From Virgibacillus litoralis (GTDB lineage: Bacteria > Bacillota > Bacilli > Bacillales > Amphibacillaceae), in NCBI RefSeq assembly GCF_017873675.1, contig NZ_JAGGKK010000018.1:18203-82202 (forward strand): a DNA stretch of 64,000 nucleotides, read 5' to 3'. The notes under the pieces are model-generated. The model did no database searches, was not told where the DNA came from, and was given only the letters and a program-made list of their open reading frames with translations. The position numbers were made by a program, and so were the translations under genes. This document shows, in pieces, positions 8,685 to 17,174 of this stretch (positions are counted from its first letter, which is position 1; each line of letters begins with the position of its first letter).

Positions 8685-9542
8685 TTATCTGTTAAAAATA
8701 TATGTTCCAGATGCGATTACATCTGCTCCGCCAGTCATCCAGACGGAACCATTATCATCCCATTTAATAACCAAATCGCCACCTGCCAGATGAACAATAA
8801 TGTCCTCGTTCCGCTGCACACTTCCATTTAAGATGGCAGCTACTACTGAGGAGCACGCACCCGTTCCGCATGCTTGTGTTACACCAGAACCACGTTCCCA
8901 AACCTGAAAATTAAGCTCTCTCGAAGAAATCACTTCAATAAACTCTACATTTACTCCCCCTGGAAAACGTTGGTCCTTCTCTATTATCGGTCCAAGTTCA
9001 TAAAGTGGCGCTGTATCTATGGAGTCTACGAAAAATACTGCATGCGGATTCCCCATTGATACTGCGGTTATATCTAATGTTTCATCTCCAACAGTAAATG
9101 GCTCAGCAACAACCTGAGGAGTATCTTCACCCACCATCGGAATCGCCTGCCGTCGTAATATTGGCTCACCCATATTAATCGTGACTTCCTGTACCAGATC
9201 AGCTTTCACACTCACTTCGGCTTCAACTATATTAGCACGTGTTTCAATTTGAAATTTTTCACGCTGGATAATTCCATTCTCATATGCATACTTCGCTACA
9301 CAGCGCAATCCATTCCCACAGCTCTGTCCTTCTGAGCCATCCTTGTTAAAAATCCGCATGCCAACATCCGCAGCATCACTTGGCTGGATCAAAATCATGC
9401 CATCCGATCCTATTCCTGTATAAATATCTGATACTCCTTGCGCTAAATCTGTCAGATGCTCTTCAGCAATATCGAACTTAAATAAATCAATATAAATATA
9501 ATTATTTCCTAATCCATGCATTTTCGTAAAAGGAATTTCCAT
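8685..9542 (-). CDS. dapF: Diaminopimelate epimerase
   Basis: Converts LL-diaminopimelate to the meso form for lysine and peptidoglycan synthesis; cytoplasmic, 285 residues. The two catalytic cysteines of this cofactor-free racemase are visible: Cys75 in EGQSCGNGLR and Cys225 in TQACGTGACS. The ATG at 9542 is chosen because MEIPFTKMHGLGN is the usual N-terminus, and a longer frame would overlap yuzD. A GAGG lies about 11 nt upstream. It starts 22 bp after the yuzD stop, so the two are probably co-transcribed. Confidence 0.95.
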   Translation of the reverse strand: MEIPFTKMHGLGNNYIYIDLFKFDIAEEHLTDLAQGVSDIYTGIGSDGMILIQPSDAADVGMRIFNKDGSEGQSCGNGLRCVAKYAYENGIIQREKFQIETRANIVEAEVSVKADLVQEVTINMGEPILRRQAIPMVGEDTPQVVAEPFTVGDETLDITAVSMGNPHAVFFVDSIDTAPLYELGPIIEKDQRFPGGVNVEFIEVISSRELNFQVWERGSGVTQACGTGACSSVVAAILNGSVQRNEDIIVHLAGGDLVIKWDDNGSVWMTGGADVIASGTYIFNR

Positions 9543-9564
9543 GTCAAAACAAACCTCATTCCAT

Positions 9565-9891
9565 TTATGGTTGAAGAACTGCCCCATTTTTATCTAATTC
9601 ACTATATATCGTCTTAAGTCTTGGAATACCTTCAGCAACCAATTCATCATTCACAAATACAATTGGATAAAATAAATCTTCTTCAAAAATTCGTTCAACA
9701 AATCGCTGATGCTTCTCAACATTAGGAGGCTGATTTATGTCTATATATTCATATTCAATGACATCATCAATATACTTTCTCCCTATTGCAGCCTGCAGCC
9801 ATTCATACGTGTCTATAGATCCAGGGGCTCCAACACAGCTTGCGCAAATCTGTTCTGCTCCGTAAACCGATATCAAGATACTTTTTCCCAT
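9565..9891 (-). CDS. yuzD: YuzD family (DUF1462) thioredoxin-like protein
   Basis: A 108-residue protein matching the DUF1462/YuzD family. It has a probable thioredoxin-like fold with Cys16 and Cys19 in CASCVGAP near the N-terminus, followed by EYIDINQPP. The biochemical role is unknown; a redox or Fe-S link is an inference from the CxxC and from nearby yutM and yutI. It lies 22 bp upstream of dapF and is divergent from yutI. Confidence 0.82.
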   Translation of the reverse strand: MGKSILISVYGAEQICASCVGAPGSIDTYEWLQAAIGRKYIDDVIEYEYIDINQPPNVEKHQRFVERIFEEDLFYPIVFVNDELVAEGIPRLKTIYSELDKNGAVLQP

Positions 9892-10041
9892 TGCGAAACC
9901 TCCACATCTTAGTTACTTATATTTTACAAAATCTTTAATAAAAGATAAAATAAAAATATCTACTATACACAAATATAAATTTTTGGATAGATTTTTTTCC
10001 TAATCCGTTTTATAATGATATTAGAAAGGAGACGATAGATA

Positions 10042-10266
10042 ATGCAAGAGCAAGTACAGGAAGTTTTAAACAAATTACGCCCATTTTTACTACGTGATGG
10101 TGGAGATGTGGAGCTAATTGATGTTGATAACGATGGCATTGTACTTCTTCGTCTTATGGGTGCTTGTGGTAACTGCCCAAGTTCTACAATCACGTTGAAA
10201 GCTGGAATTGAGCGTGCTTTAATGGCAGAGGTCCCAGGTGTTACAGAAATCGAACAAGTATTTTAA
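10042..10266 (+). CDS. yutI: NifU-like C-terminal domain Fe-S protein (YutI)
   Basis: A 74-residue stand-alone NifU C-terminal (Nfu) domain, which binds and delivers an Fe-S cluster. Cys42 and Cys45 in ACGNCPSS are the cluster ligands. The B. subtilis homologue is longer at its N-terminus; this one is the compact form. GAAAGGAG lies 10-12 nt before the ATG. A single-gene unit with its own terminator. Confidence 0.9.
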   Translation: MQEQVQEVLNKLRPFLLRDGGDVELIDVDNDGIVLLRLMGACGNCPSSTITLKAGIERALMAEVPGVTEIEQVF

Positions 10267-10280
10267 ATATAACTTATTAA

Positions 10281-10308
10281 AAGCAGACTGAGGATAGTCT
10301 GCTTTTTT
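10281..10308 (+). terminator. Terminator of yutI, shared with the convergent gene
   Basis: Stem AAGCAGACT/AGTCTGCTT, 6-nt loop, then TTTTTT on the plus strand. The minus-strand side also begins with T (from AAAA), so it may serve both convergent genes. Confidence 0.8.
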
Positions 10309-11278
10309 ATGGATTTTTTACTGGTGTTATTGGGCTTTCTCCACTAAAAACAGCAAGAAGATTATCCATGCAAAGCTTTAGCATTTTAGTTCGCGTTTCT
10401 ACACTTGCTGATCCGATGTGTGGTAAACAAACAACATTGTCCAGTTTCACAAGTGGATGATTTGCATCAATCGGTTCTTCCTCAAAGACATCCAGGCCGG
10501 CAGCATGAATCGTATTCTCATTTAGAGCATGATAAAGCGCCTTTTCATCTACTACTCCTCCACGTGACACATTGATAAAGATAGCAGATGTTTTCATTTT
10601 CTGGAAAGCGTCCTTGTTGAACAGCTTTTTTGTCTCTGTTGTTAAAGGAATAACCGAAACAACAAAATCCGCCTCACGAAGCAATTCATCAAAGCCCATA
10701 TAGGAAGCACCTAGATCTTTCTCAGCACCAGGCTTTCGTGAACGATTGTGGTACATAATCGGCATGCCAAATCCTTTTGCACGTCTGGCAATCGATTCAC
10801 CAATTCTTCCCATTCCAACAATCCCAACTTTTTTCCCATGGATATCAGAGCCTGCCAGTAAATATGGCGACCAATGATCCCACTTGCCTGCACGAATATA
10901 ATCATTTGCTTCTACAATCCTGCGTGCTGCAGCAGTTAATAATGAAAATGCTAAATCGGCAGTCGTTTCGGTTAACACATCAGGTGTATTTGTAACAATA
11001 ATATCCTTTTCCTGAGCCGCTTCTATATCAATGTTGTCATAACCCACAGCCATATTTGCAACAACTTTTAAGTGTGGTGCATTTTCTAATAATTCACGAT
11101 CAATATTTTCGGTAAGCAAGCATAATACACCATCAGCTTCCTTTACCACTTCTAAGAGCACATCTCTTGGTACTGGGGTTTCCTCTTCCTCCCACATACG
11201 AAAGTCAAAGGAATCCTGGTAAGGCACTAAAATCTCATTCGGAATTTTCCGTGTTAAATAAATAATTGGCTTCTTCAT
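10307..11278 (-). CDS. D-2-hydroxyacid dehydrogenase (glyoxylate/hydroxypyruvate reductase type)
   Basis: An NAD(P)H-dependent 2-hydroxyacid dehydrogenase of 323 residues, closest in my memory to B. subtilis YvcT and GhrB/glycerate dehydrogenases. The cofactor motif VGIVGMGRIG is at 151-160. The catalytic triad is visible: Arg239 in NVSRGG, Glu268 in DVFEEEP, His287 in LPHIGS. Reduction of glyoxylate, hydroxypyruvate or 2-ketogluconate is likely; the exact substrate cannot be told from sequence. AGGAG lies 8-9 nt before the ATG. It lies just downstream of yutH on the same strand (23-bp gap). Confidence 0.88.
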   Translation of the reverse strand: MKKPIIYLTRKIPNEILVPYQDSFDFRMWEEEETPVPRDVLLEVVKEADGVLCLLTENIDRELLENAPHLKVVANMAVGYDNIDIEAAQEKDIIVTNTPDVLTETTADLAFSLLTAAARRIVEANDYIRAGKWDHWSPYLLAGSDIHGKKVGIVGMGRIGESIARRAKGFGMPIMYHNRSRKPGAEKDLGASYMGFDELLREADFVVSVIPLTTETKKLFNKDAFQKMKTSAIFINVSRGGVVDEKALYHALNENTIHAAGLDVFEEEPIDANHPLVKLDNVVCLPHIGSASVETRTKMLKLCMDNLLAVFSGESPITPVKNP

Positions 11279-11301
11279 AACTATCCGCTCCTATAACAAG
11301 C

Positions 11302-12273
11302 TTATAGCCAGTGTAACATAGGAATTTGTAATTCTTTACTATCAATACCTAAATGGGCAAAAAGTTTTCCTAACCGGTCCTCATATATAGACTGATGTTC
11401 AAGCATTTCATTCAACTCATCATAGCGTTGCTCATACTGCTGTTCGATAAAACCTCGTTCGATAATATCAAACAAATGGATCGGATATAGTAATCGTGCG
11501 TACAATAGGCGCCAGCTAAAAATAGAGAGTGTCCGTACCTGTTTATATTCATCCAGGAAGACTTTAATTTCGTTCATTGGATCTTCATGCTTCAATAATT
11601 TAAACCTAATATATTCTGCTAAATCTCGAATAGGGTGATCATATACAAGGTCTGTCGTCCATATTGTTGATTTCCCGAGCTCTCCTTGGTACCTTCTGAA
11701 GGCAATAGTACCTTGATCGACCTCATGAAACCGTGATTCATACTCGCTTTCCTGCATATACTGAATTGCATTTTCACTTATTCCAATTATATAAGGTAAA
11801 ACATCTATTAATAGTCTATAATATGCATTGGGATATTCAGCAGAATCCACCTCAATCTGCTTTTCAAAAGCGGTTAACTTATCAATCCATAATTGTTTCC
11901 ATTGTCCATAGCTTGAAATTGCCTGTGGCTCGTATTGATACCGTGAACCAGTTTGGTGAAAATGAGCTAGAGATGCTCCATGTACTTCACTGCTGTCAAA
12001 AGGTTTATCTTCCAATTGAAATACCATGTGATTTTTATTGTTGTATTCGGTGTACCAGTCACCCTTTCTATTTGGCACTGGAATAGCAGTTTGGGTATAA
12101 TTATTCTCATATAGATAATAAGCAAGTGCTGCCTGCTCCATATGTATAATTTCCCTCTGATCAGCAGAAATGGTAAAATAAACTATGTTATTGTGTTTTA
12201 GTCCTTCTACCCCATTCCAAACGGTTCTTTCATTTGCTTGTATCCCGTAATATGTTGCGAGTAAATCCCTCAT
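11302..12273 (-). CDS. yutH: Spore coat-associated kinase-like protein YutH
   Basis: A 323-residue member of the CotS/YutH group, which has an aminoglycoside-phosphotransferase-like fold and is associated with the spore coat in B. subtilis. Recognised from the N-terminus (MRDLLATYYGIQANERT), the central HGASLAHFHQ stretch and overall length (family about 340). Whether it phosphorylates anything is unknown. GGGGAG lies about 9 nt before the ATG. It is followed by the hydroxyacid dehydrogenase and is divergent from yutG. Confidence 0.82.
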   Translation of the reverse strand: MRDLLATYYGIQANERTVWNGVEGLKHNNIVYFTISADQREIIHMEQAALAYYLYENNYTQTAIPVPNRKGDWYTEYNNKNHMVFQLEDKPFDSSEVHGASLAHFHQTGSRYQYEPQAISSYGQWKQLWIDKLTAFEKQIEVDSAEYPNAYYRLLIDVLPYIIGISENAIQYMQESEYESRFHEVDQGTIAFRRYQGELGKSTIWTTDLVYDHPIRDLAEYIRFKLLKHEDPMNEIKVFLDEYKQVRTLSIFSWRLLYARLLYPIHLFDIIERGFIEQQYEQRYDELNEMLEHQSIYEDRLGKLFAHLGIDSKELQIPMLHWL

Positions 12274-12360
12274 GTTTGGTCTCCCCTTTCATGACTATTA
12301 TTAGTGTATGTTTAAAAAAGAAATATCTTAACAATTTTCCAGAAGAAAAGGTGATATTAA

Positions 12361-12873
12361 ATGGATGAAAATACGAATCAGAGTGAATTGGAACAAAAAG
12401 CAAGAGAATGGCTAACAGAACGTGGTGTTACATTAGAAGATATTGCCGAGCTAGTGTATTACCTGCAATCAAAATATCATGATGAATTGAGCATGGATGA
12501 TTGTTTGCATAATGTGGATCGTGTATTAACAAAAAGAGAAGTGCAGAATGCTGTTTTAACAGGAATACAACTGGATAAGCTTGCTGAACAGAATATGCTT
12601 GCACAGCCACTTCAAACAACAATTGAAACCGATGAAAGCTTATATGGAATCGATGAGATTGTGGCATTTTCCATTGTTAACGTATATGGTTCCATTGGCT
12701 TTACGAATTATGGATACATTGATAAGCAAAAACCAGGCATTTTAAAACGATTGAATGATAAATCGACAGGAGAATGTCATACATTTTTAGATGATATCGT
12801 AGGGGCAATTGCTGCAGCAGCATCAAGTCGCCTAGCTCATGCCACTGGTGATGACCAGCTTATTGATGATTAA
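12361..12873 (+). CDS. yutG: Phosphatidylglycerophosphatase A-like protein YutG
   Basis: A 170-residue protein of the PgpA/YutG family. The C-terminal region shows the family acidic motif (YGIDEIVAF and HTFLDDIVGAIAAAASSRLAH), whose Asp and Glu bind metal. A role in phosphatidylglycerol phosphate dephosphorylation has been assigned to the E. coli family; the N-terminal ~80 residues, rich in charged residues, are typical of the Bacillus type. AAGGTGAT lies 5-6 nt before the ATG. It converges on yutF. Confidence 0.85.
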   Translation: MDENTNQSELEQKAREWLTERGVTLEDIAELVYYLQSKYHDELSMDDCLHNVDRVLTKREVQNAVLTGIQLDKLAEQNMLAQPLQTTIETDESLYGIDEIVAFSIVNVYGSIGFTNYGYIDKQKPGILKRLNDKSTGECHTFLDDIVGAIAAAASSRLAHATGDDQLIDD

Positions 12874-12880
12874 CGAAGGA

Positions 12881-12902
12881 AAGCCCAGCGTTTGCTGGGC
12901 TT
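12881..12902. terminator. Hairpin between convergent yutG and yutF
   Basis: A perfect 9-bp stem AAGCCCAGC/GCTGGGCTT with a GTTT loop; no strong T-run on either side. Probably a bidirectional terminator. Confidence 0.55.
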
Positions 12903-12909
12903 CTATCTG

Positions 12910-13680
12910 TTATAAGTGGTGAATCCATTCGGCTAAATTATGTACATAATAGGTTGGCTTTTTCACTAGCAGTGGATAATCTTTATATGGTGTTACACCT
13001 GTAAATACCATTAATGTGTCCATACCAGCATTAATACCAGCGAGAATATCGGTATGATAGTTATCACCAACCATAAGTGTTTCGTCTTTAGAAAAGCCAA
13101 GTGTCCTTAATGCCTGTTCCATGATAATCTCTTCAGGTTTTCCAACAAAGATTGGTTCTTTACCAGTACTAACAGTCACAACTGATGTTAGAGCCCCATT
13201 TCCTGGTTCAAGTCCTCTTTCAGTAGGAATTGCTACATCACTATTTGTCGAAATAAACGTAGCACCTCCACGAACTGCAATACATGCTTTAGACAGCTTG
13301 TCATAGTTAATTTCATGATCAATCCCGATAACGACAAAATCACAATCCTTATCTGTAACAATATGACCTTCTTGCTGTAAAGCATCATAAAGTCCTTCTT
13401 CACCAATTACGAAACAGCGCGCATTATGCTTTTTTTCCTTAATAAATTTCGCTGTAGCCATACTCGATGTAAAAACGTGTTCAGGAGTTGAAGGGATATC
13501 CATACTTTGTAATTTATCGGATATTTGCTCTTGCGTCCTGGAGGAATTATTCGTCAAAAATAAATACGGAATACCAAATTGATCAAGCTTGGAAACAAAT
13601 TCAGCTGCTTCGTCAATCCGTTCATTTCCCCGATACATCGTACCATCCAAATCGATTAAATACCCTTTGTATTTCTTCAT
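12910..13680 (-). CDS. yutF: HAD-IIA family phosphatase YutF (NagD-like)
   Basis: A 256-residue HAD-superfamily phosphatase of subclass IIA. Motif I DLDGTMYRG is at 11-19 (two Asp nucleophile/acid), motif II LTNNSS follows, then Lys in FVGKPEE and the late acidic motif MVGDNYHTD. B. subtilis YutF acts on small phosphomonoesters in vitro; the physiological substrate is uncertain. GAGGGAT lies about 8 nt before the ATG. It lies 19 bp downstream of yutE, likely in one transcript. Confidence 0.9.
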   Translation of the reverse strand: MKKYKGYLIDLDGTMYRGNERIDEAAEFVSKLDQFGIPYLFLTNNSSRTQEQISDKLQSMDIPSTPEHVFTSSMATAKFIKEKKHNARCFVIGEEGLYDALQQEGHIVTDKDCDFVVIGIDHEINYDKLSKACIAVRGGATFISTNSDVAIPTERGLEPGNGALTSVVTVSTGKEPIFVGKPEEIIMEQALRTLGFSKDETLMVGDNYHTDILAGINAGMDTLMVFTGVTPYKDYPLLVKKPTYYVHNLAEWIHHL

Positions 13681-13699
13681 TTATCTAAATCCCTCTTTA

Positions 13700-14137
13700 C
13701 TATTCTTTTGCAAATGCATTTGCGACGCCTAACTCATTATCCAAGTAACTTCTAATGTGAGAACTGAACTGATTTAACTTGTCCTTGTTTTCCTGAATTG
13801 TTCGATCCAATAACGCATGATCTACTTTAATATAATCTTTCACCAACGTTTTCCGCAGTAAAATAAGCTCCTTATAACATGACTGTTCACTTTCTGGAAT
13901 TACCTTTTCATCAACCAAAATATCGATGATGTCTTCATAACTTCCCGGATCACGCATAATAAACCCATCAATCATCATATTTCCAACATCAAGTATCGAT
14001 TCAATTACCATATGTACAGTACGTTCCAAGTATAACTTTTCCATAAACGTTTCATACTTATGGCGGGAAACTTCTTTAAGTAATTTTTCCATATATATAA
14101 GTGTTTCTTCAATTTTTTTCCGTTCAACAAAATACAT
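13700..14137 (-). CDS. yutE: YutE, DUF86/HepT-like (HEPN) protein
   Basis: A 145-residue helical DUF86 protein, the family length for YutE. HepT toxins of this fold carry an Arg-x4-6-His RNase/AMPylation-target motif. Here the equivalent stretch reads RKTLVKDYIKVD, with no His at that place, and no partner nucleotidyltransferase gene is adjacent, so a toxin role looks unlikely. The ATG at 14137 is preferred over the one at 14170 because GGAGGGTGA precedes it at good spacing. It shares a transcript with yutF. Confidence 0.8.
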   Translation of the reverse strand: MYFVERKKIEETLIYMEKLLKEVSRHKYETFMEKLYLERTVHMVIESILDVGNMMIDGFIMRDPGSYEDIIDILVDEKVIPESEQSCYKELILLRKTLVKDYIKVDHALLDRTIQENKDKLNQFSSHIRSYLDNELGVANAFAKE

Positions 14138-14220
14138 GATTTCACCCTCCCAAAATACTGCTAAGTACAACTATACCATATTTAAAATGATTGAATAACC
14201 AAAACATGATATAGTATTAG

Positions 14221-14308
14221 TAAACTTGGGACCCGCCAAGCAACCTTAATGGTGAGTGCCTTTGTTGTACTAATGCAGTAAGAAAGTATTTAACACTTTC
14301 TTAACTGC
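14221..14308 (+). repeat. Dispersed hairpin repeat family 1, copy A
   Basis: Begins AAACTTGG and ends with a perfect long hairpin GCAGTAAGAAAGT/ACTTTCTTAACTGC at 14275-14308. It sits in the divergent promoter region between yutE and the DUF3055 gene, 35 bp before the latter's start. Confidence 0.75.
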
Positions 14309-14342
14309 GAAAAAACACAAAAATTGTCCGAGGTGAAATAAC

Positions 14343-14612
14343 ATGGGAGATAAGTTTGATTACCTGAAAGATGAAACAGTAACAAAAGAGGTTCGTTATA
14401 TAAGCTTTATGGGCAAATTACAACGCTATGACTTTGCCTTCATGCAACATGAAGAGAACCCAAAGAAACGTATCGTCATATATTTACAGAAAAACCGGTT
14501 TGCAGTACTGGGAAAAGATGACCTTTACAAAAAGGGTGAAATCGAGCATATTTTTCATGAGACTCAAATGGAAGCAGATGAGATTCGGGAGTTTTTGGAA
14601 GGCATTCTTTGA
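14343..14612 (+). CDS. DUF3055-like small protein
   Basis: An 89-residue cytoplasmic protein without membrane segments. Its pattern (RYISFMGKLQRYDFAFMQ, then RFAVLGKDDL, and an acidic C-terminus EADEIREFLEGIL) fits my memory of the DUF3055 family in Bacillaceae. Function unknown. GAGGTGAA lies 7 nt before the ATG. It is divergent from yutE and is followed by another small gene on the same strand. Confidence 0.7.
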   Translation: MGDKFDYLKDETVTKEVRYISFMGKLQRYDFAFMQHEENPKKRIVIYLQKNRFAVLGKDDLYKKGEIEHIFHETQMEADEIREFLEGIL

Positions 14613-14725
14613 TCGTAAGTCTCACCAAAAGTCATTTTCATGATCTGGAATCTATATATTGGATAATATTGTTATGTTAATTCTCTTTTATTTTGCAGAT
14701 GTTAAAAGAGAAGGGATGATGCTGT

Positions 14726-15007
14726 ATGGGTAAAAAGGATAAAAAGAAATTCAGTAATTTTTCAAATGTAAATAATCAGAACAATTTAATACCCGAGGAG
14801 TTTCCAGAAGGACCTTTTGGATCTGCTATTAATGATGAAGAACCAGTTTTTAGCAAGTCGACACCCTGGGAAGATGGTCAACGACGTCAGAGTGCGTTTG
14901 TTTACCCTGATAAAGATCGCCATGAAGATTTGCCGAGACAAGCGTCAGGTGCGCATCCTATTCATGATGAACCTGGCGATGTTCACCCAGAAGAAGAAAA
15001 GCAGTAG
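14726..15007 (+). CDS. Hypothetical hydrophilic protein, 93 residues
   Basis: I do not recognise the family. The protein is highly charged and probably disordered: a Lys-rich start (MGKKDKKKFSNFSN), a middle with Pro, Glu and Gly, and an acidic His/Glu/Asp-rich end (HDEPGDVHPEEEKQ). No Cys, no membrane segment. AAGGGATG precedes the ATG, and a perfect terminator overlaps the stop codon, so it is likely a real, expressed gene. Two alternative ATGs lie just upstream, in other frames. Confidence 0.65.
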   Translation: MGKKDKKKFSNFSNVNNQNNLIPEEFPEGPFGSAINDEEPVFSKSTPWEDGQRRQSAFVYPDKDRHEDLPRQASGAHPIHDEPGDVHPEEEKQ

Positions 15008-15030
15008 TTCTCTTTTGAACTACTGCTTTT
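14997..15030. terminator. Bidirectional terminator, hypothetical gene / yutD
   Basis: A perfect 14-bp stem AAAAGCAGTAGTTC/GAACTACTGCTTTT with a 6-nt loop, flanked by A and T tracts on both sides. The stop codon of the 14726 gene is within the left arm. Confidence 0.85.
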
Positions 15031-15031
15031 C

Positions 15032-15304
15032 TTAATCAATTTTTTTTATAATAAAATAGGCGCAGCCAAAATTACAATACTCGTACAAATAGTCATCTAA
15101 TGTACTTATTTTTGTATCAAATGCTGCTTTTGAGTTTTGATCATCATAAAAGCCCTTAAGCCGAAGCTGCTCATATCCCCAATCCCCTACAATAAAGTCG
15201 TACTTTGACAATATGTCCGAGAATCGTTCATTAAATTTTTCTTCTTGGAAAGCATCTTTTATATTTTCTATAATTTCGTATTTTTTCCCTTGAATTTCAA
15301 TCAA
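15032..15304 (-). CDS. yutD: YutD family protein (DUF1027)
   Basis: A 90-residue protein matching the YutD/DUF1027 family very well: YDFIVGDWGYEQLRLKGF in the middle and the conserved end DYLYEYCNFGCAYFIIKK with two cysteines. Function is unknown in B. subtilis too. The start is a TTG at 15304, supported by GGGGTGAC 5 nt upstream. It converges on the hypothetical gene and is divergent from yutC. Confidence 0.88.
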   Translation of the reverse strand: MIEIQGKKYEIIENIKDAFQEEKFNERFSDILSKYDFIVGDWGYEQLRLKGFYDDQNSKAAFDTKISTLDDYLYEYCNFGCAYFIIKKID

Positions 15305-15444
15305 TTAAGTCACCCCACTTGTGCTGACTATAGTTTATCACATCAAAGCAAGTAACAACCACCAATTTTCACAATAAATTAGTGAATGATTTCATCATAA
15401 TACAACAAACTAAGGTCATGTGAAATTACTTTAGGAGGAAAATT

Positions 15445-16002
15445 ATGAACAAGAAACTTTTTCTATCTTTATTAATTGTAACTGTCACATTTGCAGGTTG
15501 TGCAAATACAGACAATGCAACAGATAATGAACAACAGCAAATAGTGGATGAACTTGATCCTTCTCAGGAAAACCAACCAGACAACCCTGCCGGCGATAAC
15601 AAATTAGGTTATGTACGATACACGAAAGATCAATTGAACAATGATCCTGAAAAAAATAATTCCGTCACCATCGATCGAACAAAGATGGCCAATATGATTA
15701 CCCGGATCATATTGCGTAATGATGGATTTGAAGAAGTCGCTACTCTAGTCACTGATGAAGAAGTTCTTATCGCGTATTCTAAAAATGAGGAAATGGATTC
15801 AACCAAAGCTGCAGATATGGCTAAGAAGTCAGCTGTTTCTGCAATGCCTGGGTACTTCAAGGTTTATGTATCTGATAATGAGTTGCTGATGCAGGATATT
15901 CAAAGTCTCCATAATTCAAGTATTCAAAATAATAATTATGACAATACGATCAACCAGATTATTAAAGAGATGAACAAGTCATCACAAGGAATGGAAGAAT
16001 AA
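15445..16002 (+). CDS. yutC: YhcN/YlaJ family sporulation lipoprotein (YutC-like)
   Basis: A 185-residue lipoprotein. The signal peptide ends in the lipobox TFAGC (Cys19), followed by an acidic, Gln/Asn-rich linker. The remainder is a YhcN/YlaJ domain (conserved RIILRNDGFEEVATLVTDEEV-type beta/alpha pattern). Members of this family are found in the forespore membrane or germination apparatus. AGGAGG lies 6-7 nt before the ATG. It lies 36 bp upstream of lytH, so co-transcription is possible. Confidence 0.82.
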   Translation: MNKKLFLSLLIVTVTFAGCANTDNATDNEQQQIVDELDPSQENQPDNPAGDNKLGYVRYTKDQLNNDPEKNNSVTIDRTKMANMITRIILRNDGFEEVATLVTDEEVLIAYSKNEEMDSTKAADMAKKSAVSAMPGYFKVYVSDNELLMQDIQSLHNSSIQNNNYDNTINQIIKEMNKSSQGMEE

Positions 16003-16038
16003 AGAAGAAAATATAGCTATTAAGGAGGTGAAACGTCT

Positions 16039-17010
16039 ATGTCAATAAAGATTTATACGTTTTTAGTGCCAATACTATTTATTGGATTATTATACTGTGG
16101 AGGGCAAGAGGTATTAGCAGAAGAACAGTTATATGACGAGCGTATGGCATTATACAAAAAAACCGAGGCATTGACGCAAATCCCCTGGTATTATATAGCT
16201 GCAATTGATCAGTATGAACGAAACAGTAAAAAAGATGATTCAAATGAGAAGGTAATATCAATCTCAATTCCGGATGAACTCTGGTATGGTCTTGGAAATA
16301 GTTCCTTGATTAAGGATGAAGATATTATACAATTTTTTCACGGAGATGGAAAAGACGGAAATGGTGATAATAAAGCTGATCCAAAACAGTCTGAAGACGT
16401 TCTGTTTACAATGGCTAATATAATTTTGGAATACGGACCAGCTAAAGATGAGGTGAAAATTGCTCTTTGGAATTACTATAAACGAGACCTTACTGTTAAA
16501 ACCATCATGAATACAGCTAAAGTGTTTCGAAAATTCAAGAGTATTAACCTGACAGATCGTGATTTTCCTGTTTCATTAAACCATAACTACAGTTACCGAA
16601 GTACATGGGGAAACAGACGAGGTTTTGGTGGTTTAAGAATCCACGAAGGCACTGATATTTTTGCCGGGTACGGAACCCCTGTTAAATCCACAACATACGG
16701 AGTTGTCGAATTAAAAGGATGGAATCTATATGGTGGATGGAGAATCGGGATTCGTGATATTTATAATATTTATCACTACTATGGCCATTTAAGCGGGTAT
16801 GAAGATGATATTAAAGTGGGACAGGTAGTGCAACCTGGAGATGTACTTGGTAGTGTTGGATCTACTGGATATGGTCCACCCGGAACTTCAGGTAAATTCC
16901 CACCACATTTACATTATGGAATGTATAAAGACAACGGACATAGCGAATTTTCATTTGATCCATTTCCTTATTTGCGTAAATGGGAAAAAATGGCGAAAGA
17001 TAAGAGCTAA
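16039..17010 (+). CDS. lytH: Sporulation-specific L-Ala-D-Glu endopeptidase LytH (M23 family)
   Basis: A 323-residue M23 metallopeptidase. In B. subtilis LytH trims stem peptides during spore cortex formation under late mother-cell control. A signal segment (about 5-27) is followed by a helical N-terminal domain and a LytM domain with the zinc ligands His202 and Asp206 (HEGTD) and His290/His292 (HLHYG). Length equals the B. subtilis protein. AAGGAGGTGA lies at ideal distance from the ATG. A terminator follows at 17021. Confidence 0.9.
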   Translation: MSIKIYTFLVPILFIGLLYCGGQEVLAEEQLYDERMALYKKTEALTQIPWYYIAAIDQYERNSKKDDSNEKVISISIPDELWYGLGNSSLIKDEDIIQFFHGDGKDGNGDNKADPKQSEDVLFTMANIILEYGPAKDEVKIALWNYYKRDLTVKTIMNTAKVFRKFKSINLTDRDFPVSLNHNYSYRSTWGNRRGFGGLRIHEGTDIFAGYGTPVKSTTYGVVELKGWNLYGGWRIGIRDIYNIYHYYGHLSGYEDDIKVGQVVQPGDVLGSVGSTGYGPPGTSGKFPPHLHYGMYKDNGHSEFSFDPFPYLRKWEKMAKDKS

Positions 17011-17020
17011 CAGAAACAAA

Positions 17021-17054
17021 TAAGAGCCTCTACCAAATACGGTAAAGGCTCTTA
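17021..17054. terminator. Terminator between lytH and metS
   Basis: Stem TAAGAGCCTCTACC/GGTAAAGGCTCTTA with one C-A mismatch and a 6-nt loop; AT-rich flanks on both sides. It can serve lytH and the convergent metS transcript. Confidence 0.7.
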
Positions 17055-17068
17055 ATAAATTTATATAC

Positions 17069-17170
17069 TTATTGTTTGGATTTCTTCACAGCGTTTGTAA
17101 TACTAGCTGCTAATCCTCCCCAAATAATTACCATACCAAGGATCATAACGAATATTGCTCCACCACTCAT
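17069..17170 (-). CDS. metS: MetS-like small subunit of an NSS amino-acid importer (33 residues)
   Basis: Reads MSGGAIFVMILGMVIIWGG, then LAASITNAVKKSKQ: one membrane helix and a basic tail. This is the typical short partner of MetP-type NSS transporters described for methionine/alanine uptake in Corynebacterium. GGAGGGG lies 7 nt before the ATG, and the start is only 4 bp after the stop of the transporter gene, so the two are translated from one mRNA. Its position and sequence together make the call strong despite its size. Confidence 0.88.
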   Translation of the reverse strand: MSGGAIFVMILGMVIIWGGLAASITNAVKKSKQ

Positions 17171-17174
17171 TTAG

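Noticed and set aside
13700..14137. HepT/MNT toxin-antitoxin pair
   Set aside because: No nucleotidyltransferase partner and the key His is missing; conserved YutE position instead.
15380..15420. Sporulation sigma-G/F promoter before yutC
   Set aside because: A CATAATA-like -10 is present, but no -35 at the right distance could be found.
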